Below, one piece after another: positions 1 to 9,217 of a stretch of 39,688 bases of DNA. Origin of the DNA: Bacteroidota bacterium (GTDB taxonomy: Bacteria > Bacteroidota > Bacteroidia > AKYH767-A > 2013-40CM-41-45). Under the pieces are notes generated by a model. The model was not told where the DNA came from. It saw nothing but the letters and a program-made list of their open reading frames with translations, and searched no databases. The DNA lies in the NCBI GenBank assembly GCA_026391975.1, contig JAPLDB010000118.1, positions 10,666 through 50,353 on the forward strand, written 5' to 3'. The number at the start of each line of letters is the position of its first letter. Position 1 is the stretch's first letter. A program made the translations under genes and the position numbers.

Positions 1-332
1 TGCGTTTGCTTTTTGATCAGAATATTTCTTCCCGGTTAGTTACGCAATTGAGTGACTTGTTCCCGGATTCTGTTCATACATCAAAAGTAGGATTGGAAAG
101 AGAAGATGATTTTGTTGTCTGGGAGTTTGCGAAGAGTAAGGAGATGACAATCGTTACAAAGGATTCCGATATTTATGACATTGGATTGGTGAAAGGTTTC
201 CCGCCAAAAATTATCTGGATAAGAAGTGGAAACATATCGTCAGCATACATTCAAAATCTTATCCGGAGAAATCATTTACGGATTCTGAATTTCATTAAGA
301 GCGAAGATCAATTTTGCATTGAATTAAAATGA
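1..332 (+). CDS. DUF5615 family PIN-like protein (toxin-like), 5'-truncated by 1 nt
   Basis: Window begins TG CGT TTG CTT TTT GAT CAG, i.e. (A)TG-R-L-L-F-D-Q-N; the ORF track starts at an internal TTG. LFDQN...TKDSDI...PPKIIWIRSGN pattern typical of DUF5615. Confidence 0.75.
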   Translation, partial: RLLFDQNISSRLVTQLSDLFPDSVHTSKVGLEREDDFVVWEFAKSKEMTIVTKDSDIYDIGLVKGFPPKIIWIRSGNISSAYIQNLIRRNHLRILNFIKSEDQFCIELK

Positions 333-1123
333 GTAAAGAAAGTTTTCAGGTTCTTACAATGGCTGATTTTTCAGCAAAAGGCGAAAGCCCCGAAATTCTT
401 TTTTGGGTTGGCTGTGCCGGCAGTTTTGATGAGCGCGCCCAGAAAATCACAAAAGCCGTTGCTAAAATTCTGCATCATTGCGATGTGAAATTTGCGGTGC
501 TCGGAACAGAAGAAAGCTGTACGGGCGACCCGGCCAAAAGAGCGGGCAATGAATTTCTTTTTCAGATGCAGGCAATGATGAACATTCAGGTATTGAATGG
601 TTATGACGTAAAAAAAATCGTGACTGCCTGTCCGCATTGTTTCAATACCCTGAAGAATGAATATCCTGAGCTAGGCGGTAACTATGAAGTAGTTCATCAT
701 ACTGAATTACTCCAGCAACTAATCTCTGAAGGAAAGCTGAAAGTAAGTGGTGGTAATTTTACAGGGAAACGAATTGTTTTTCACGATCCTTGTTACTTAG
801 GCAGGGGAAATAATGTGTACGAAGCACCTCGTGATGTCATACAAAAACTCGATGCGGAGTTGCATGAGATGAAACGTTCCCGATCCAATGGATTTTGCTG
901 TGGTGCCGGCGGCGGACAAATGTTCAAAGAACCGGAACATGGAAGCAAAGATGTGAATGTGGAACGCACAGAAGAAGCGCTGGCTCTTTCTCCAAATGTA
1001 ATTGCAGTCGGTTGCCCTTTTTGTATGACGATGATGACTGACGGTGTGAAAAACTTCAACAAGGAAGATGAAGTGAAAGTGCTTGATGTGGCTGAGCTCA
1101 TCGCCCAGGCGAATGAACTATAA
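329..1123 (+). CDS. (Fe-S)-binding CCG-domain protein (heterodisulfide reductase subunit B / GlpC / LldE-like)
   Basis: CCG motifs: FHDPCYLGRGN, NGFCCGAGGGQMF, VGCPFCMTMM; ATGA overlap with the upstream gene. Confidence 0.85.
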   Translation: MSKESFQVLTMADFSAKGESPEILFWVGCAGSFDERAQKITKAVAKILHHCDVKFAVLGTEESCTGDPAKRAGNEFLFQMQAMMNIQVLNGYDVKKIVTACPHCFNTLKNEYPELGGNYEVVHHTELLQQLISEGKLKVSGGNFTGKRIVFHDPCYLGRGNNVYEAPRDVIQKLDAELHEMKRSRSNGFCCGAGGGQMFKEPEHGSKDVNVERTEEALALSPNVIAVGCPFCMTMMTDGVKNFNKEDEVKVLDVAELIAQANEL

Positions 1124-1211
1124 GCACCTCTTTTAAAATGGATATTGATTTTGTATTCGATATTCGTAAATTCGAAGGCATTCGTTATTCGTACAACCGT
1201 TATTCGTACAT

Positions 1212-3323
1212 CTACTTCTCACCGAGATTGTACAGCATAAACGACAGCACATCCGTCATCTCTTCAATCTGCTTTGCCACAGGCTTGCTTGAGCCCAGCG
1301 CCGTAGCACCTGCATGACCGGCATTGATGTCCACTCGAATCAGGACAGGATTTTCTCCATGATATTTTTCCTGTAACGTGGCAAGGAATTTAAATGAATG
1401 TGCAGGAACTACGCGGTCATCATGATCGCCTGTTGTTACAAGTGTAGCAGGATATTTAACTCCTTCTTTGATATTGTGCAGCGGAGAATATTTATAGAGA
1501 TAGTCAAACCCTTCTTTTGTTTCGCTGGAACCGTAGTCGCCTTTCCATGCCCAGCCAATGGTGAACTTGTGGTAACGCAGCATGTCTAGCACACCAACAT
1601 TCGGCAATGCAACTTTGAAGAGGTCTGGTCGCTGTGTCATTACAGCACCTACAAGCAATCCGCCGTTGGAGCGACCGCCAATGGCAAGTTTGGAGGATGA
1701 AGTGTATTTGTTGTCAATTAAATATTGTGCAGCTGCAATGAAATCATCAAATACATTTTGCTTTTTTTCTTTCGTTCCTGCTTCATGCCACTTTTCGCCG
1801 AACTCGCCGCCGCCCCGTAAACTCGGCATCGCAAATACACCGCCATGTTCCAGAAAAACTAGTCTGTCCATTTTGAAATCAGGCGTCTTGCTGATGTTGA
1901 ATCCACCGTAACCGAACAACAGCGTGGGGTTTGTTCCGTCCATCTTCATATCCTTTTTATGAACGATGAACATCGGGATTTTTGTTCCGTCCTTACTTTC
2001 GTAAAATTTTTGTTCAGTGATATAATCATCACTCTTAAAGTTGATCTGTGGTCTGAAATAAACTTCACTCTCCTGCATCCTGAAATTATATTGATAGATA
2101 ACAGGCGGCGAAGTGAATGTAGTGAGTGAGTAAAACAAATTCTGGTCTTTGTTGTCACTACTGAGTTCTTCAACTGTTCCGATGCCTTCGATCTTAATAT
2201 CCTTTACAAATCCGCCGCGCCTGTTATAAACCTTCAGCCGGCTTGAGGCATTTTCCATATACTGGCAAACAAAATTATAACTTGCAGATATGACTTTCTG
2301 CATCACATTCTGTCCTTCTGCAATGATTACACGCGGAGGTGCTTCCGGCTTGTTGATGTCAATGGCAATCAATTTGTAATTAGAAGCGCCTTTGTCGGTT
2401 CTGATATAGAAAATATTGCTGTCATTGTCAATTACATCGTATTCATTCTTAAAGTCACTTACAAGGGTGATCCATTTTCCATCGCCTTTCTTCAGGTCCT
2501 GAACCATAAGGTTGTTTCCGCTTGTTCCCTCAGAGCCTGAAAGAACCAGATAGCGTTCGTCTTCAGTAACACCTGCTCCAAAGTTCCGTTGTGGATGGTC
2601 TTTGTCTGTATATATCAAAATGTCATACTTCTGTTCATTTCCAACCTGATGGAAATAAACTTTATGATGCTGATTTGAACCCTTCAATACACTGCTTGAA
2701 TCCGGAGCATCATAACGGGAATAATAAAAGCCTTTTCCCCGCCAGGAGATGCCGGAAAATTTCACCCATTGTAATTTGTCATGCCACTGTTTTCCATTGT
2801 CAATATTCATCACATAGATCTCACTCCAGTCGCTGCCGGCACGGGAAATAGAGTAGGCGAGGTTTTTTCCGTCTTTGGCAACAGAAACATTGCCAAGGTT
2901 TACGGTGCCATCAGCACTAAGTGTATTCGGATCAAAAAATGGAACAGGCTTGCCCTTCATATCCCGGATGATATTTAGCACATACTGGTTTTGCAATCCA
3001 TCATTCATATGCACGAAGTAGTGATTGCCGCCTTTGAAAGGCACTGATGACTTTGGATAATTCCACAATTCCGTCAGCCGGTTTTTGATTTCTCCGCGAA
3101 ATGGAATTTTGGAAATATAGTCTTCAGTAATTTTGTTCTGCTGTTGAACCCATGCAGCGGTTTCTTCGCTCCTATCGTCTTCCAGCCAGCGGTATGGGTC
3201 AGGGACCTTCGTGCCGAAGTATGTATCAACGGTATCAGTTTTCCGGGTGGGAGGATATTTTAATTGAGCCGATGCAAAGACTGAAAGGAGCAGGGCAAGG
3301 GCAAGGAGAGTACTTTTTTTCAT
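1212..3323 (-). CDS. Prolyl oligopeptidase, S9A family, with signal peptide
   Basis: 703 aa; N-term YPPTRKTDTVDTYFGTKVPDPYRWLEDDRSEETAAWVQQQN; catalytic GGRSNGGLL, DHDDRVVPAHSFKF, INAGHAG. Confidence 0.93.
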   Translation of the reverse strand: MKKSTLLALALLLSVFASAQLKYPPTRKTDTVDTYFGTKVPDPYRWLEDDRSEETAAWVQQQNKITEDYISKIPFRGEIKNRLTELWNYPKSSVPFKGGNHYFVHMNDGLQNQYVLNIIRDMKGKPVPFFDPNTLSADGTVNLGNVSVAKDGKNLAYSISRAGSDWSEIYVMNIDNGKQWHDKLQWVKFSGISWRGKGFYYSRYDAPDSSSVLKGSNQHHKVYFHQVGNEQKYDILIYTDKDHPQRNFGAGVTEDERYLVLSGSEGTSGNNLMVQDLKKGDGKWITLVSDFKNEYDVIDNDSNIFYIRTDKGASNYKLIAIDINKPEAPPRVIIAEGQNVMQKVISASYNFVCQYMENASSRLKVYNRRGGFVKDIKIEGIGTVEELSSDNKDQNLFYSLTTFTSPPVIYQYNFRMQESEVYFRPQINFKSDDYITEQKFYESKDGTKIPMFIVHKKDMKMDGTNPTLLFGYGGFNISKTPDFKMDRLVFLEHGGVFAMPSLRGGGEFGEKWHEAGTKEKKQNVFDDFIAAAQYLIDNKYTSSSKLAIGGRSNGGLLVGAVMTQRPDLFKVALPNVGVLDMLRYHKFTIGWAWKGDYGSSETKEGFDYLYKYSPLHNIKEGVKYPATLVTTGDHDDRVVPAHSFKFLATLQEKYHGENPVLIRVDINAGHAGATALGSSKPVAKQIEEMTDVLSFMLYNLGEK

Positions 3324-3383
3324 AGAGATTTTTGAGGCGATAAAAATAGAGAAAGATATGTGAATCTTTTAAAAGTATTTGGC

Positions 3384-3558
3384 AGTGGCTCAGTTTGATT
3401 TCTAGAGATTCCTCACTCCGTTCGGAATGACCCTGAATAGGTTGAAAATTGGCGGAAGAATAAATTTGCGGACAGGGGGCAAATTTATTCTTCCACCAAC
3501 TCACAATTTATAGCCTGTCATTCCGAACGGAGTGAGGAATCTCTCAAACTGAGCCACT
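3384..3558. repeat. Nested inverted-repeat element containing the GTCATTCCGAACGGAGTGAGGAATCTC repeat
   Basis: Outer arms 3384-3431 and 3517-3558 are reverse complements apart from a 6-nt insertion in the left arm; inner arms GGAAGAATAAATTTGC (3454-3469) and GCAAATTTATTCTTCC (3479-3494) are a perfect 16-bp stem with a 9-nt loop. Confidence 0.88.
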
Positions 3559-3611
3559 ATCAAGCAATCGTTAAGGAGTGCGAATTAACCTTTGGCGGTT
3601 TTAGAGGAGGA

Positions 3612-4190
3612 TTAATTCACCTTCAACACAAACCTGTAAGGATAATGCGCCGCTTCACCTGCACTTTCTACACCGATCCGTTTGCTTACAGTTACCTTTT
3701 TGGGATCAACGATGAGTTTCTTGTCCTCAATCCAGATTTTATCTGAAAGTAAATCAATGCCTGAATGAATTTTATTAATACCCAGTGCAACTCCTACCGT
3801 TCCCGGTCCGCCTGAAATATTTTTTTTGAGTTCTTTCATTCCTCTCCGTTTCAAAATCGTTTCTATGCCATGTGTAGGATGAACGGCGCGGATTAAAACT
3901 GCATCAGGAATATCTTTTTTATTCGTAACAACATTAAAGAGGTGATGGATTCCGTAACAGATGTAAACATAGGCAGTCCCCGGATCGGCATACATGTGTT
4001 CATTGCGCGCAGTTCTCTTTCCGCCAAAGGAATGAGATGCCCTGTCTGTCAAACCGATGTATGCTTCCGTTTCGGTAATAATACCTCCGGTAAGTTTGTT
4101 ATTAAAATTCGTAAACAGATATTTCCCCAGTAATTCACGCGCAATCAAAACAACGTCATCTCTATGATAAAAATTTCTTTTCAACTTCAT
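3612..4190 (-). CDS. 3-methyladenine DNA glycosylase (Mpg/AAG family)
   Basis: 192 aa; ARELLGKYL, ETEAYIGLTDRASHSFGGKRTARNEHMYADPGTAYVYICYGIHHLFNVV. Confidence 0.93.
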   Translation of the reverse strand: MKLKRNFYHRDDVVLIARELLGKYLFTNFNNKLTGGIITETEAYIGLTDRASHSFGGKRTARNEHMYADPGTAYVYICYGIHHLFNVVTNKKDIPDAVLIRAVHPTHGIETILKRRGMKELKKNISGGPGTVGVALGINKIHSGIDLLSDKIWIEDKKLIVDPKKVTVSKRIGVESAGEAAHYPYRFVLKVN

Positions 4191-4229
4191 AATCGCTTAT
4201 TCCTGATTGCCTGTTGTCTATTGGCTGTT

Positions 4230-4271
4230 CTTTTAACTTCTAACTTATGACTTTTAACTTTTGCCTTCTCT
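4230..4271. repeat. Period-7 degenerate tandem array (6 units)
   Basis: cttttaa cttctaa cttatga cttttaa cttttgc cttctct with exact 7-nt phase, abutting the recQ stop codon at 4272. Confidence 0.85.
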
Positions 4272-6182
4272 TTATCCGTTCCATTTCAACAAATTTCCCT
4301 CAGCATATGATATCCTCTCATTGTCAATCAACCACTCAATCACTTTGATGCTTTTATCCTGCCTGGCTTCTTTAATATGATTGACGAGTTCACTCAATTC
4401 AAGTGAATGACTTACGAGTGTCATTTTTATCTGCGTTTCAATTGTTTCAAATTCGAAATCGCTGACATCGATTTTATTTCGCTTCAGGCAATAGTCACAA
4501 ACTCCGCAACGCTGATCTCTGATCTCTCCGAAGTACTCAAGCAACATCTGGCTTCTGCACTTTGTCGGTTGCGTTGTGTACCGGATCATAGCGCGAACGC
4601 GTTTCATAAAGCGTTCTTTTCGAAGTGCAAGATTTTGTCTGTCGATATGTACATCTCTTTCATCCAGACGCTCTTCTGTAAATGTTAGTTGCGGTGCATC
4701 TGTTGCAGGAACATAGCTGAGTATCTGAAGTTTTTCAAGTTGCTTCAGCGATTCAATTAATTCTTCTTTGGAGATAGCGGCACGCTGACATAAAATATTT
4801 TCATTCACCTGAACATAATCATCAAAGACGCCTTCGTGTGAACGTAATATTGTTTTTATAAGATGATCAAATTTCGGATGGCGAACCTGGAATTCATAAA
4901 GCTCATCATATTTTGCAATGATGTGCAGTCGTGAATGGAGATCGGCTGCATCGCTGAGCGCCAGCAGCCCTTCCATTTCCAGCACTTTGATGCATGGATG
5001 TACGGTGGCCGGCAGCATTTTGTAAGATTTGCTGAAATGCGTAATGTCGAAATCATAGCTCACGCCTTTGCCCGAACCTACCGGCAACTGGTAGTAGTTT
5101 GCAAGTGCATTATAAACACGAAGTATTTCTTTCGTCTCAGGAAAACTGAGTTGTGCACGATAGGTCAATTCTTCAATGTCGCTTTGGTTGTACAGCAAAA
5201 CGGCATATGCCTTTTCTTCATCACGACCTGCCCGGCCCGCTTCCTGGAAATAGGCTTCCGGACTTTCAGGCAGATCAAGATGCACCACAAAGCGCACATT
5301 GCCTTTGTCAATGCCCATACCGAAAGCATTTGTTGCCACGATGACGCGTACTTTTTCATTCATCCAGTCTTCCTGAACAGTGCTGCGGATTGAAGCACTC
5401 AGTCCTGCATGGTAATAAGAAGCTTTTATTTTTTGCTTTTGCAAATATTCAGCTACCTCTTTGGTTTTTTTTCTGTTGCGAACGTAAATAACTCCTGTTC
5501 CTCTGACGTTAGAGATCACATTGAGCAGTTTTTTCATTTTGTCTTCCTCGTGGAAAACTACATAGGACAAGTTTTTCCGCTCAAAGCTTTTTCTGAAAAT
5601 ATTTTCGGTTTTGAATTTGAGCTTTTCCTGTATGTCAGATTGTACCTCAGGCGTAGCTGTTGCCGTTAGCGCAAGAATTGGAGTGTCGGGAATCAATTCT
5701 CTGATTTCAGCGATCTGCAAATAAGGCGGACGAAAATCATATCCCCATTGAGAAATACAGTGAGCTTCATCAATGGCCAGCAGGTTCACCTTCATGTTTT
5801 GAACAGATGCGCGGAAAAGTTCCGTTGCAAGTCGTTCAGGAGTAACATATAAAAACTTTGTTTTCCCGTATGAAGCATTTGCCAGTGCAATTTCAATTTC
5901 ATTGCGTTTCATTCCGCTCATGATGGCAACCGCAGAAATTCCTCTTTTCTTCAGGGCTTCAACCTGGTCTTTAATGAGCGAGATCAGCGGAGATACCACA
6001 ATGCAAACGCCTTCATTTGCCATTGCAGGAACCTGAAAGCAGATTGACTTTCCTCCGCCGGTTGGCATCAGGGCAAGGGTATCCCTTCCTTCCAGTACAG
6101 AAAGAATGATGTCTTCTTGCAGCGGTCTGAAAGCGTTGTGACCCCAGTAGGTTTGCAATATATCCCTGATCTTGTTTTTCAC
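4272..6182 (-). CDS. recQ: ATP-dependent DNA helicase RecQ
   Basis: 636 aa; LMPTGGGKSICFQVPA, DEAHCISQWGYDFRPPY, ALTATATP, QEAGRAGRDE, zinc-binding CGVCDYCLKRN. Confidence 0.95.
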   Translation of the reverse strand: MKNKIRDILQTYWGHNAFRPLQEDIILSVLEGRDTLALMPTGGGKSICFQVPAMANEGVCIVVSPLISLIKDQVEALKKRGISAVAIMSGMKRNEIEIALANASYGKTKFLYVTPERLATELFRASVQNMKVNLLAIDEAHCISQWGYDFRPPYLQIAEIRELIPDTPILALTATATPEVQSDIQEKLKFKTENIFRKSFERKNLSYVVFHEEDKMKKLLNVISNVRGTGVIYVRNRKKTKEVAEYLQKQKIKASYYHAGLSASIRSTVQEDWMNEKVRVIVATNAFGMGIDKGNVRFVVHLDLPESPEAYFQEAGRAGRDEEKAYAVLLYNQSDIEELTYRAQLSFPETKEILRVYNALANYYQLPVGSGKGVSYDFDITHFSKSYKMLPATVHPCIKVLEMEGLLALSDAADLHSRLHIIAKYDELYEFQVRHPKFDHLIKTILRSHEGVFDDYVQVNENILCQRAAISKEELIESLKQLEKLQILSYVPATDAPQLTFTEERLDERDVHIDRQNLALRKERFMKRVRAMIRYTTQPTKCRSQMLLEYFGEIRDQRCGVCDYCLKRNKIDVSDFEFETIETQIKMTLVSHSLELSELVNHIKEARQDKSIKVIEWLIDNERISYAEGNLLKWNG

Positions 6183-6191
6183 TCTTATTCT

Positions 6192-7106
6192 TTACAATTT
6201 CTCCATTAGATATTGATAAAGCTTCAGCATTGCATCTATGTCTTTCTTATGTACCTTTTCATCAGGTGTATGTACGTTGTCTTCGGGTGCGCCAATAAAA
6301 CACCAGTCAATAGGGTAGGGGGCTTTCTGAATTTCCGTGCCGTCACTTCCACCACTCCCTTCTACTTCGAGTTGAAAAGAAATTCCACTTTCTTTAGCGA
6401 GAGAAATAATTCTTTCGACGTACACCCTTCTTGGAATTCCGGTATCGCGCAAACTGATCACTACGCCATTCCCATGCGGAACACCTTCAGTCACCCATGT
6501 AATATCGGAAATGAGAGACTGTTTAACATTAAATATTTCGTACAAAAACTTCGCAAGATATGATGCGCTGCCACCGCCATGTTCTTCCCAGCAACTAAAA
6601 GCAATTGCTCCGTCAGTCATTGTTTCACAGAGCTTCAGTGCATTCCACACGCCAAGCCTGTTGTCGAGGTAACAGCACTGAACATAGTTTTTGTCTTCGC
6701 GGAATACCGGTTTGTAAGTTAGTTCTGTGCCTCTGTCAATTTCCCTGTGGTACTTGCAGGAAAGCTTGCTTTCGTTTTTATCATTCACGAGGGAACATTC
6801 AATTTTTCCATGGCTGTCTTCGCCAAGCAGAATTGCTCCCGTCTCAGTAGCAGGCCCTCCGATTTTCACCAACTGATTTTTATAACGGACTGTATAGCCG
6901 ATAGAATCAATGTGTGCATAAACAGCAGTACGTGGTTTCCCGAATACCAGCACAATACAATTCTGAAACCCATCTCCTTCAAATACCTGTGGTTGTGATT
7001 TCCAGTTCTTGCTGTTTGCTTTGATATAATCAAGTAAGAATGCACGCATCGCCCCTTCGTTTCCGGAAGGAGCATGGATGGCACAAAGTTGTTTTAGCAA
7101 TTGCAT
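6192..7106 (-). CDS. M20/M42-type metallopeptidase (aminopeptidase-like)
   Basis: [71 protein letters not shown]. Confidence 0.8.
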   Translation of the reverse strand: MQLLKQLCAIHAPSGNEGAMRAFLLDYIKANSKNWKSQPQVFEGDGFQNCIVLVFGKPRTAVYAHIDSIGYTVRYKNQLVKIGGPATETGAILLGEDSHGKIECSLVNDKNESKLSCKYHREIDRGTELTYKPVFREDKNYVQCCYLDNRLGVWNALKLCETMTDGAIAFSCWEEHGGGSASYLAKFLYEIFNVKQSLISDITWVTEGVPHGNGVVISLRDTGIPRRVYVERIISLAKESGISFQLEVEGSGGSDGTEIQKAPYPIDWCFIGAPEDNVHTPDEKVHKKDIDAMLKLYQYLMEKL

Positions 7107-7114
7107 AATTCAGC

Positions 7115-8161
7115 TTATTGGTTTCTAAGAAAATATAACCTGTCATTAAGGATATTTTCCTCATGTATCTTTTTAGAAAAATTAATCTGTGGCGCCTTTA
7201 TTCCATCATTCAAAAATTTATCTGCGATGAAAATCCTGGCTTCATCCCAGAGGTTTTGATCAATAAAGTGTTGAAGCGTGATCCTTCCACCTTCAACAAT
7301 TAAAGATTGAATATTGCGTTTGTAAAGTTCGGTGAGAATGGAAACTAAAGTGTTTTTTTTGAAATCAATTGCAATCCACTCATTACCTTCTTGCTTTAAA
7401 TTTTTTGTTTCGGAAAAAACAACCGTTGGTGCATCGGCATTAAGGACATTCGCATTCGCTTCAATTGTATCGTCTGGATCTATTATAATTCTTATGGGAT
7501 TTCTTCCTGTCCAGTCGCGTACCGTGAGTCTTGCGTTGTCGACTTTAACGGTAATTGCACCTACAAGTATTGCCTGTTCATCGCTTCTCCATTTATGAGA
7601 ATGCTTATGCGAATAGGCATTGCTGATCATTCGGTTTTCTTCTGTAGTATTTGCAGGAGCAATAAACTGATCCATGCTTTGTGCCCACTTCAGTATAATG
7701 TAGGGGCGCTTCTTTTCGTGAAAAGTAAAAAAACGTTTGTTGATTTCACGGCATTCTTTTTCCAGAATTCCCTCGTGAACTTCAATGCCTGCAGCTTTGA
7801 GTTTTTTGATCCCTTGCCCATTCACTTCCGCAAAAGTATCGGAGCATCCGATGGTGACCTTTGGAATTTCCTTTTCAATTATAAGATCAGCACATGGAGG
7901 AGTCTTACCAAAATGGGAACAGGGTTCCAGAGAGACGTAAAGGTGTGATTGCTTTAGAATGCCGGCTCCGTGTTTTTGAATGACTTCATTGATCGCATTC
8001 ACCTCAGCATGTGCTTGACCAAACTGCTGATGAAATCCTTCGCCAATGATTTTGCCATCATGTAGGATCACGCAGCCAACAAGCGGGTTGGGCGCAACAT
8101 TGCCCAATCCGTTTGAGGCAAGCTCAAGGCAGCGGGACATATACAGTTCGTCGGTAGTCAT
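7115..8161 (-). CDS. ribD: Bifunctional diaminohydroxyphosphoribosylaminopyrimidine deaminase / 5-amino-6-(5-phosphoribosylamino)uracil reductase
   Basis: 348 aa; MSRCLELASNGLGNVAPNPLVGCVI, HAEVNAI, LYVSLEPCSHFGKTPPCADLII, reductase domain LKWAQSMDQFIA. Confidence 0.95.
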   Translation of the reverse strand: MTTDELYMSRCLELASNGLGNVAPNPLVGCVILHDGKIIGEGFHQQFGQAHAEVNAINEVIQKHGAGILKQSHLYVSLEPCSHFGKTPPCADLIIEKEIPKVTIGCSDTFAEVNGQGIKKLKAAGIEVHEGILEKECREINKRFFTFHEKKRPYIILKWAQSMDQFIAPANTTEENRMISNAYSHKHSHKWRSDEQAILVGAITVKVDNARLTVRDWTGRNPIRIIIDPDDTIEANANVLNADAPTVVFSETKNLKQEGNEWIAIDFKKNTLVSILTELYKRNIQSLIVEGGRITLQHFIDQNLWDEARIFIADKFLNDGIKAPQINFSKKIHEENILNDRLYFLRNQ

Positions 8162-8239
8162 TGTTTGCGAAAGTAACGTTTTGATTTTTCTCTTCAGGAA
8201 AAAATAATAAGGATATTACATTAGACCGGAGAAGCACTT

Positions 8240-9166
8240 TTGCCTTTCTTTGCGTCAGGGATGAAAACAGTCAGTGCATTTATTGAGCAGGCAAAACAGG
8301 AACTTCAGCATTTGTACGATGATTCTGAATTGCAGCTAATCGCCTTTTTTTTGTTAGAGGATGTAATGGGATTCTCCCGGACTGACCTGCAATTGCGAAG
8401 TAATCAGGATCTTGACCAAAAATCGTTGGAAAGATTAAATGATTTTGTCCTGCAATTGAAAGCAGGCAGACCACTGCAATATGTTTTGGGATATGCGTGG
8501 TTTTCAGGGATGAAATTTATTGTCAATGAAAACGTATTGATTCCTCGCCCCGAAACCGAAGAGCTTGTAGAGTGGATAATTTCTCATCACGAAAATCTTA
8601 ATGGTTTTCGGGCTCGGAACTCTATACTCAATTCTCATATCTCAGCAATGGATATTGGTACCGGGAGCGGTTGCATTGCAGTCTCGATCAAAAAAGCATT
8701 GCCTGCTGCTACCGTTCATGGAATTGATATTTCTGAAGAAGCGCTTCTTGTAGCAAAGCAAAATGCCGAAGCGAATGCTGCTGCTGTTAATTTTTTCCAA
8801 GACGATATTTTATCGATGGATTTTCAAAATTCAACAGGAGAGAAGTTCGATATAATCGTAAGTAACCCTCCATACATCAGGAAAAGTGAAATGAATTCAA
8901 TGGCTCCTCAGGTCAAAGATCATGAGCCACATACCGCCCTTTTTGTTCAGGATGAAGATCCTTTAATTTTTTACATCGCAATCGCTGATTTTGCAAAAAC
9001 ACATTTGAAAGAAAATGGACAGCTTTTTTTTGAGATCAATGCAACCCTAGGCACTGAGGTCAGAGATCTTTTATTAAAAAAGGGTTTCCTAAATGTCGAA
9101 TTAAAAAAAGACATCTCCGGCAATTTCAGAATGGTTAGGGCTGTTCCTAACCACCTAACGACTTAA
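8240..9166 (+). CDS. prmC: Peptide chain release factor N(5)-glutamine methyltransferase
   Basis: NVLIPRPETEELVEW, MDIGTGSGCIAVS, IIVSNPPYIRKSE. An in-frame later start at about 8261 (ATGAAAACAGTC) is possible. Confidence 0.93.
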   Translation: MPFFASGMKTVSAFIEQAKQELQHLYDDSELQLIAFFLLEDVMGFSRTDLQLRSNQDLDQKSLERLNDFVLQLKAGRPLQYVLGYAWFSGMKFIVNENVLIPRPETEELVEWIISHHENLNGFRARNSILNSHISAMDIGTGSGCIAVSIKKALPAATVHGIDISEEALLVAKQNAEANAAAVNFFQDDILSMDFQNSTGEKFDIIVSNPPYIRKSEMNSMAPQVKDHEPHTALFVQDEDPLIFYIAIADFAKTHLKENGQLFFEINATLGTEVRDLLLKKGFLNVELKKDISGNFRMVRAVPNHLTT

Positions 9167-9217
9167 TCACCTAATAACCTAACCAACTTCTCAACCAATC
9201 AACTACTTAACTACTAA
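9146..9217. repeat. Period-8 degenerate tandem array (9 units) bridging the convergent prmC and rimO 3' ends
   Basis: cctaacca cctaacga cttaatca cctaataa cctaacca acttctca accaatca actactta actactaa; includes the last prmC codons and the rimO stop codon. Confidence 0.85.

Noticed and set aside
3235-3504. 89-aa minus ORF with QGHSERSEESL
   Set aside because: This is translation of the dispersed GTCATTCCGAACGGAGTGAGGAATC repeat plus the POP 5' end in another frame; not a gene.
4935-5393. 152-aa plus-strand ORF antisense to recQ
   Set aside because: Lies entirely inside the well-supported recQ CDS; no recognisable domain.
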